In this document: positions 6,685-8,279 of the stretch, piece after piece
Layout: the number at the start of each line of letters is the position of its first letter
Numbering within the stretch: the first letter of the stretch is position 1
Origin: Oscillospiraceae bacterium
GTDB taxonomy: Bacteria > Bacillota_A > Clostridia > Oscillospirales > WRJC01
Reading direction: 5' to 3'
DNA: 8,279 nucleotides
NCBI GenBank assembly: GCA_009785015.1
Contig: WQXD01000164.1
Span: 1-8,279 of the forward strand
Notes under the pieces: model-generated
What the model was told of the DNA's origin: nothing
Databases searched by the model: none
Seen by the model: the letters and a program-made list of their open reading frames with translations, nothing else
Program-made: the position numbers and the translations under genes

Positions 6685-6701
6685 ACGGCTAACTTTGCCG
6701 T
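6685..6701. other. Small hairpin in the leader of the leftward transcript
   Basis: ACGGC (6685-6689) pairs exactly with GCCGT (6697-6701) around a 7-base loop, and a G-U pair extends it in the leftward RNA. It falls inside the roughly 80-base leader of the 65-codon gene. It has no following U-run and is too small to call a riboswitch or terminator. Confidence 0.3.
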
Positions 6702-6725
6702 CGATAATATTTATATCCCGAAATA

Positions 6726-6754
6726 ATAATATCATATCTTCTGTAAAACTTCAA
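6726..6754 (-). promoter_or_regulatory. Leftward promoter for the 65-aa and URO-D-like genes
   Basis: On the minus strand: -35 TTGAAG (6754-6749), a 17-base spacer, and -10 TATTAT (6731-6726) preceded by TGA (extended -10). Transcription would start near 6719, giving a leader of about 80 bases before the ATG at 6639. The -35 box overlaps one arm of the inverted repeat at 6743-6776, so binding there would block this promoter. Confidence 0.6.
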
Positions 6755-6776
6755 TGATATATTTGTAAAGTTTTAC
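6743..6776. promoter_or_regulatory. Perfect 9-bp inverted repeat, candidate operator
   Basis: GTAAAACTT (6743-6751) and AAGTTTTAC (6768-6776) are exact complements with a 16-base gap, so the arm centres are 25 bases apart. One arm covers part of the leftward -35, and the other lies about 50 bases upstream of the rightward -35. The placement between two divergent promoters suggests one regulator acting on both. It is not terminator-like, as it has an AT-rich stem and no U-run. The regulator is not in this window. Confidence 0.5.
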
Positions 6777-6825
6777 GGCCTGACAAAAACGCGGATAATT
6801 ATTTTGAAAATTATATCAATATTCC

Positions 6826-6854
6826 TTCACAACTGCATAAAAAAGTGATATAAT
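6826..6854 (+). promoter_or_regulatory. Strong rightward promoter of the glycosidase-like gene
   Basis: -35 TTCACA (6826-6831), a 17-base spacer, and a perfect -10 TATAAT (6849-6854) with TGA before it (extended -10). Transcription would start near 6861, only about 22 bases before the ATG. The AT-rich, nearly palindromic stretch at 6794-6817 just upstream is positioned like an UP element. This is the best promoter match in the window. Confidence 0.7.
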
Positions 6855-6882
6855 AATAAAAAATGAGAGGAGAAATTTCACA

Positions 6883-8279
6883 ATGATTGGACAAATTCCG
6901 AAATACAGGATACTTTGGACTTGGGATTACTGCACTTTTTGGGATGATTCCCGTTATGTGCGGGGAATAGGCGCAGGGGCGTTTAATCACCGCCGCGCGC
7001 ACTTCCTCGGCGATTATAAAAGGATGGTGGATTACTGCGCCAAAATCGGCGTAAACGGGATCGTCATCTGGGGCGCGCTGCGGGCTTACGACAACGGCGT
7101 CGAACAGTTCAGGGAGCTGGTAAATTACGGTAAGCAAAAAGGCGTGCGGATCCTGCCGGGCGTCGGCGTATTCGCTTACGGCGGCATATTTTATGAACCG
7201 TGGGGAGCGCGCAGTCCGTATTCATTGCACTCATGGCTGACCGAACACCCGGAATTGGTTTCCGTCGTACCTGACGGCAGCGCGAGGGCTGCAGGTCCAT
7301 ATTACGCCACCGCCTGCCCGTCGAAAAAAGAAAACATGGAGTGGTTTAAGAGGTCGTTTGAATGGCTCTTTTCCGAATTTCAGATAGAAGGCGCGCAGAT
7401 CGAAGTGGGCGATTACGCGGTTTGCTATTGTGACGAATGCAAAAAAAGACGCAGCAAAAACGACGGCGCCGGCTTTGAGATAGAAGATATGGCCGAGGCG
7501 TACACCATCGCCCACAATATCGCGAAAAAAGCCAATCCCGATTCGTGGGTGCTCTGCGAGACTTACAGCAGTCCGGCCGAGATTTCAAAACCGGGGGACA
7601 TCCCCAATACATTTGGTTCCATACTCAACAGAGAACAAAGGGAAACGCTTGCGGCCATGCCTTCCGACGCCATAATTCAATGGGTGGTTGACAGAGCCAT
7701 CGGTTATAGGACGTGGCAGGATTGGCATGAGGATGTATACCTGCCCACGCAAAACAATATCACAAGGTGCCATTCCGGTTCCCAGTGGTGCGCGGACGGC
7801 ATCGACGGCTGGTCGGTGTACGCCATCGGCGACATGGTAAAAAAAGCGCGCTCCGGCAAAATCAACGGCGTGAGCATATTCGGCGAAGAGTCTCCGGCCT
7901 CTCCCCCGAATGAAGCGAACTATTTGGTTTTCTCGGAATTCTGCGGACTGGGGAATGATAATCCCGACTGCGATTTTGAACTTTTCCATTCCCAAACGCT
8001 CGACCCGCTCTACGGAGGACCGGGCATGTCAAAAGAATGGAAGCGGATTTACATAACGGGGCATAATATGCGTCTTGACGCGAAAGTGATTTTGGAAGCC
8101 GGTCCGCTGAATTTTCATTTTGCCCAATATGAAATCGGCCAGCCCGGACTGCTTGAGAAGGCCGGTAAAATGACTGCTTCCGAAAAACAGCGGGAAATGG
8201 TCAAACTGGCAAAAGAAGCGCATGACACAGCGTCCAAACTGTCCGGTGAAGCGTGCAGAAGGTGGGCGTGGCTTGAAAA
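6883..8279 (+). CDS. Probable TIM-barrel glycoside-hydrolase-like protein, C-terminus beyond the window
   Basis: An ATG at 6883, 10 bases after AGGAG (6868-6872), opens a frame that runs 465 codons to the window edge without a stop. The protein begins YRILWTWDYCTFWDD without a signal peptide, so it is cytosolic. It shows a TIM-barrel rhythm: DYKRMVDYCAKIGVNGIVIWG (near 44-64), then KGVRILPGVGVFAYGG, then IEGAQIEVGDYAVCYC (168-183). Candidate acidic catalytic residues are E174/D177 and E335/E336 in FGEESPASPPNEANY (333-347). A tight cysteine group, C181-Y-C183-D-E-C186, could bind a metal or be structural. The exact glycosidase family cannot be named by eye. The resemblance is to large uncharacterised hydrolase-like proteins of gut and environmental anaerobes, so substrate and activity are inference. 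The divergent URO-D-like gene suggests shared control. Confidence 0.72.
   Translation, partial: MIGQIPKYRILWTWDYCTFWDDSRYVRGIGAGAFNHRRAHFLGDYKRMVDYCAKIGVNGIVIWGALRAYDNGVEQFRELVNYGKQKGVRILPGVGVFAYGGIFYEPWGARSPYSLHSWLTEHPELVSVVPDGSARAAGPYYATACPSKKENMEWFKRSFEWLFSEFQIEGAQIEVGDYAVCYCDECKKRRSKNDGAGFEIEDMAEAYTIAHNIAKKANPDSWVLCETYSSPAEISKPGDIPNTFGSILNREQRETLAAMPSDAIIQWVVDRAIGYRTWQDWHEDVYLPTQNNITRCHSGSQWCADGIDGWSVYAIGDMVKKARSGKINGVSIFGEESPASPPNEANYLVFSEFCGLGNDNPDCDFELFHSQTLDPLYGGPGMSKEWKRIYITGHNMRLDAKVILEAGPLNFHFAQYEIGQPGLLEKAGKMTASEKQREMVKLAKEAHDTASKLSGEACRRWAWLE

Noticed and set aside
6640..6719. Riboswitch (for example cobalamin, given the URO-D-like gene) in the leftward leader
   Set aside because: About 80 bases is too short for a cobalamin riboswitch and no B12-box-like sequence is seen; only a 5-bp hairpin is present.
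7585..7995. 136-codon minus-strand frame within the glycosidase-like gene (also 7109-7612 and 6811-7137)
   Set aside because: The plus-strand frame is continuous with typical protein composition and has a strong promoter and ribosome binding site; the reverse frames are shadows.

Overview
The window looks like a chromosomal segment from an anaerobic, gut-type Firmicute (Clostridia). The reasons are moderate GC content in genes with AT-rich spacers, strong GGAGG-type ribosome binding sites, consensus sigma-A style promoters with extended -10 (TGn) elements, one TTG start backed by a strong Shine-Dalgarno, and protein families common in uncultured Clostridia. This placement is inference from style; no marker gene is present.

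Layout. At the left edge (1-43, minus) there is probably the first 14 codons of a divergent gene with its own promoter and ribosome binding site. The spacer at 110-368 holds a dense cluster of GTTC/GAAC half-sites and a good forward promoter. Two overlapping genes (369-2192 and 2185-3999) encode complete ABC exporter half-transporters, each with a membrane domain fused to an ATPase domain, which very likely form a heterodimer. The spacer at 4000-4162 carries a solo copy of a short dispersed repeat (GTCATTGCGAGCG type), a small stem-forming sequence and an 11-codon reading frame with a good ribosome binding site. Next is an AAC(3)-family N-acetyltransferase gene (4163-4763) that is broken: the reading frame stops at 4660, but the family's C-terminal segment continues in another frame to 4763, so an internal piece appears to be lost. 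Its ancestral stop overlaps the start of a LURP-one-related (LOR) family gene (4760-5233) as ATGA.

The right part is a divergent cluster. On the minus strand are an unrecognised 65-codon gene (6442-6639) and a URO-D superfamily protein gene (5287-6360, TTG start). On the plus strand is the first 465 codons of a probable TIM-barrel glycoside-hydrolase-like protein (6883 to beyond the window end). The 243-bp spacer has a strong promoter in each direction and a perfect 9-bp inverted repeat over the -35 of the leftward promoter, a layout expected for shared control of one pathway.

No complete new system can be shown. The parts most worth following are the divergent URO-D-like / 65-aa / glycosidase-like cluster, the GTTC/GAAC operator-like cluster before the ABC pair, and the decayed acetyltransferase. 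No tRNA, rRNA, CRISPR array, transposase or convincing intrinsic terminator was seen.
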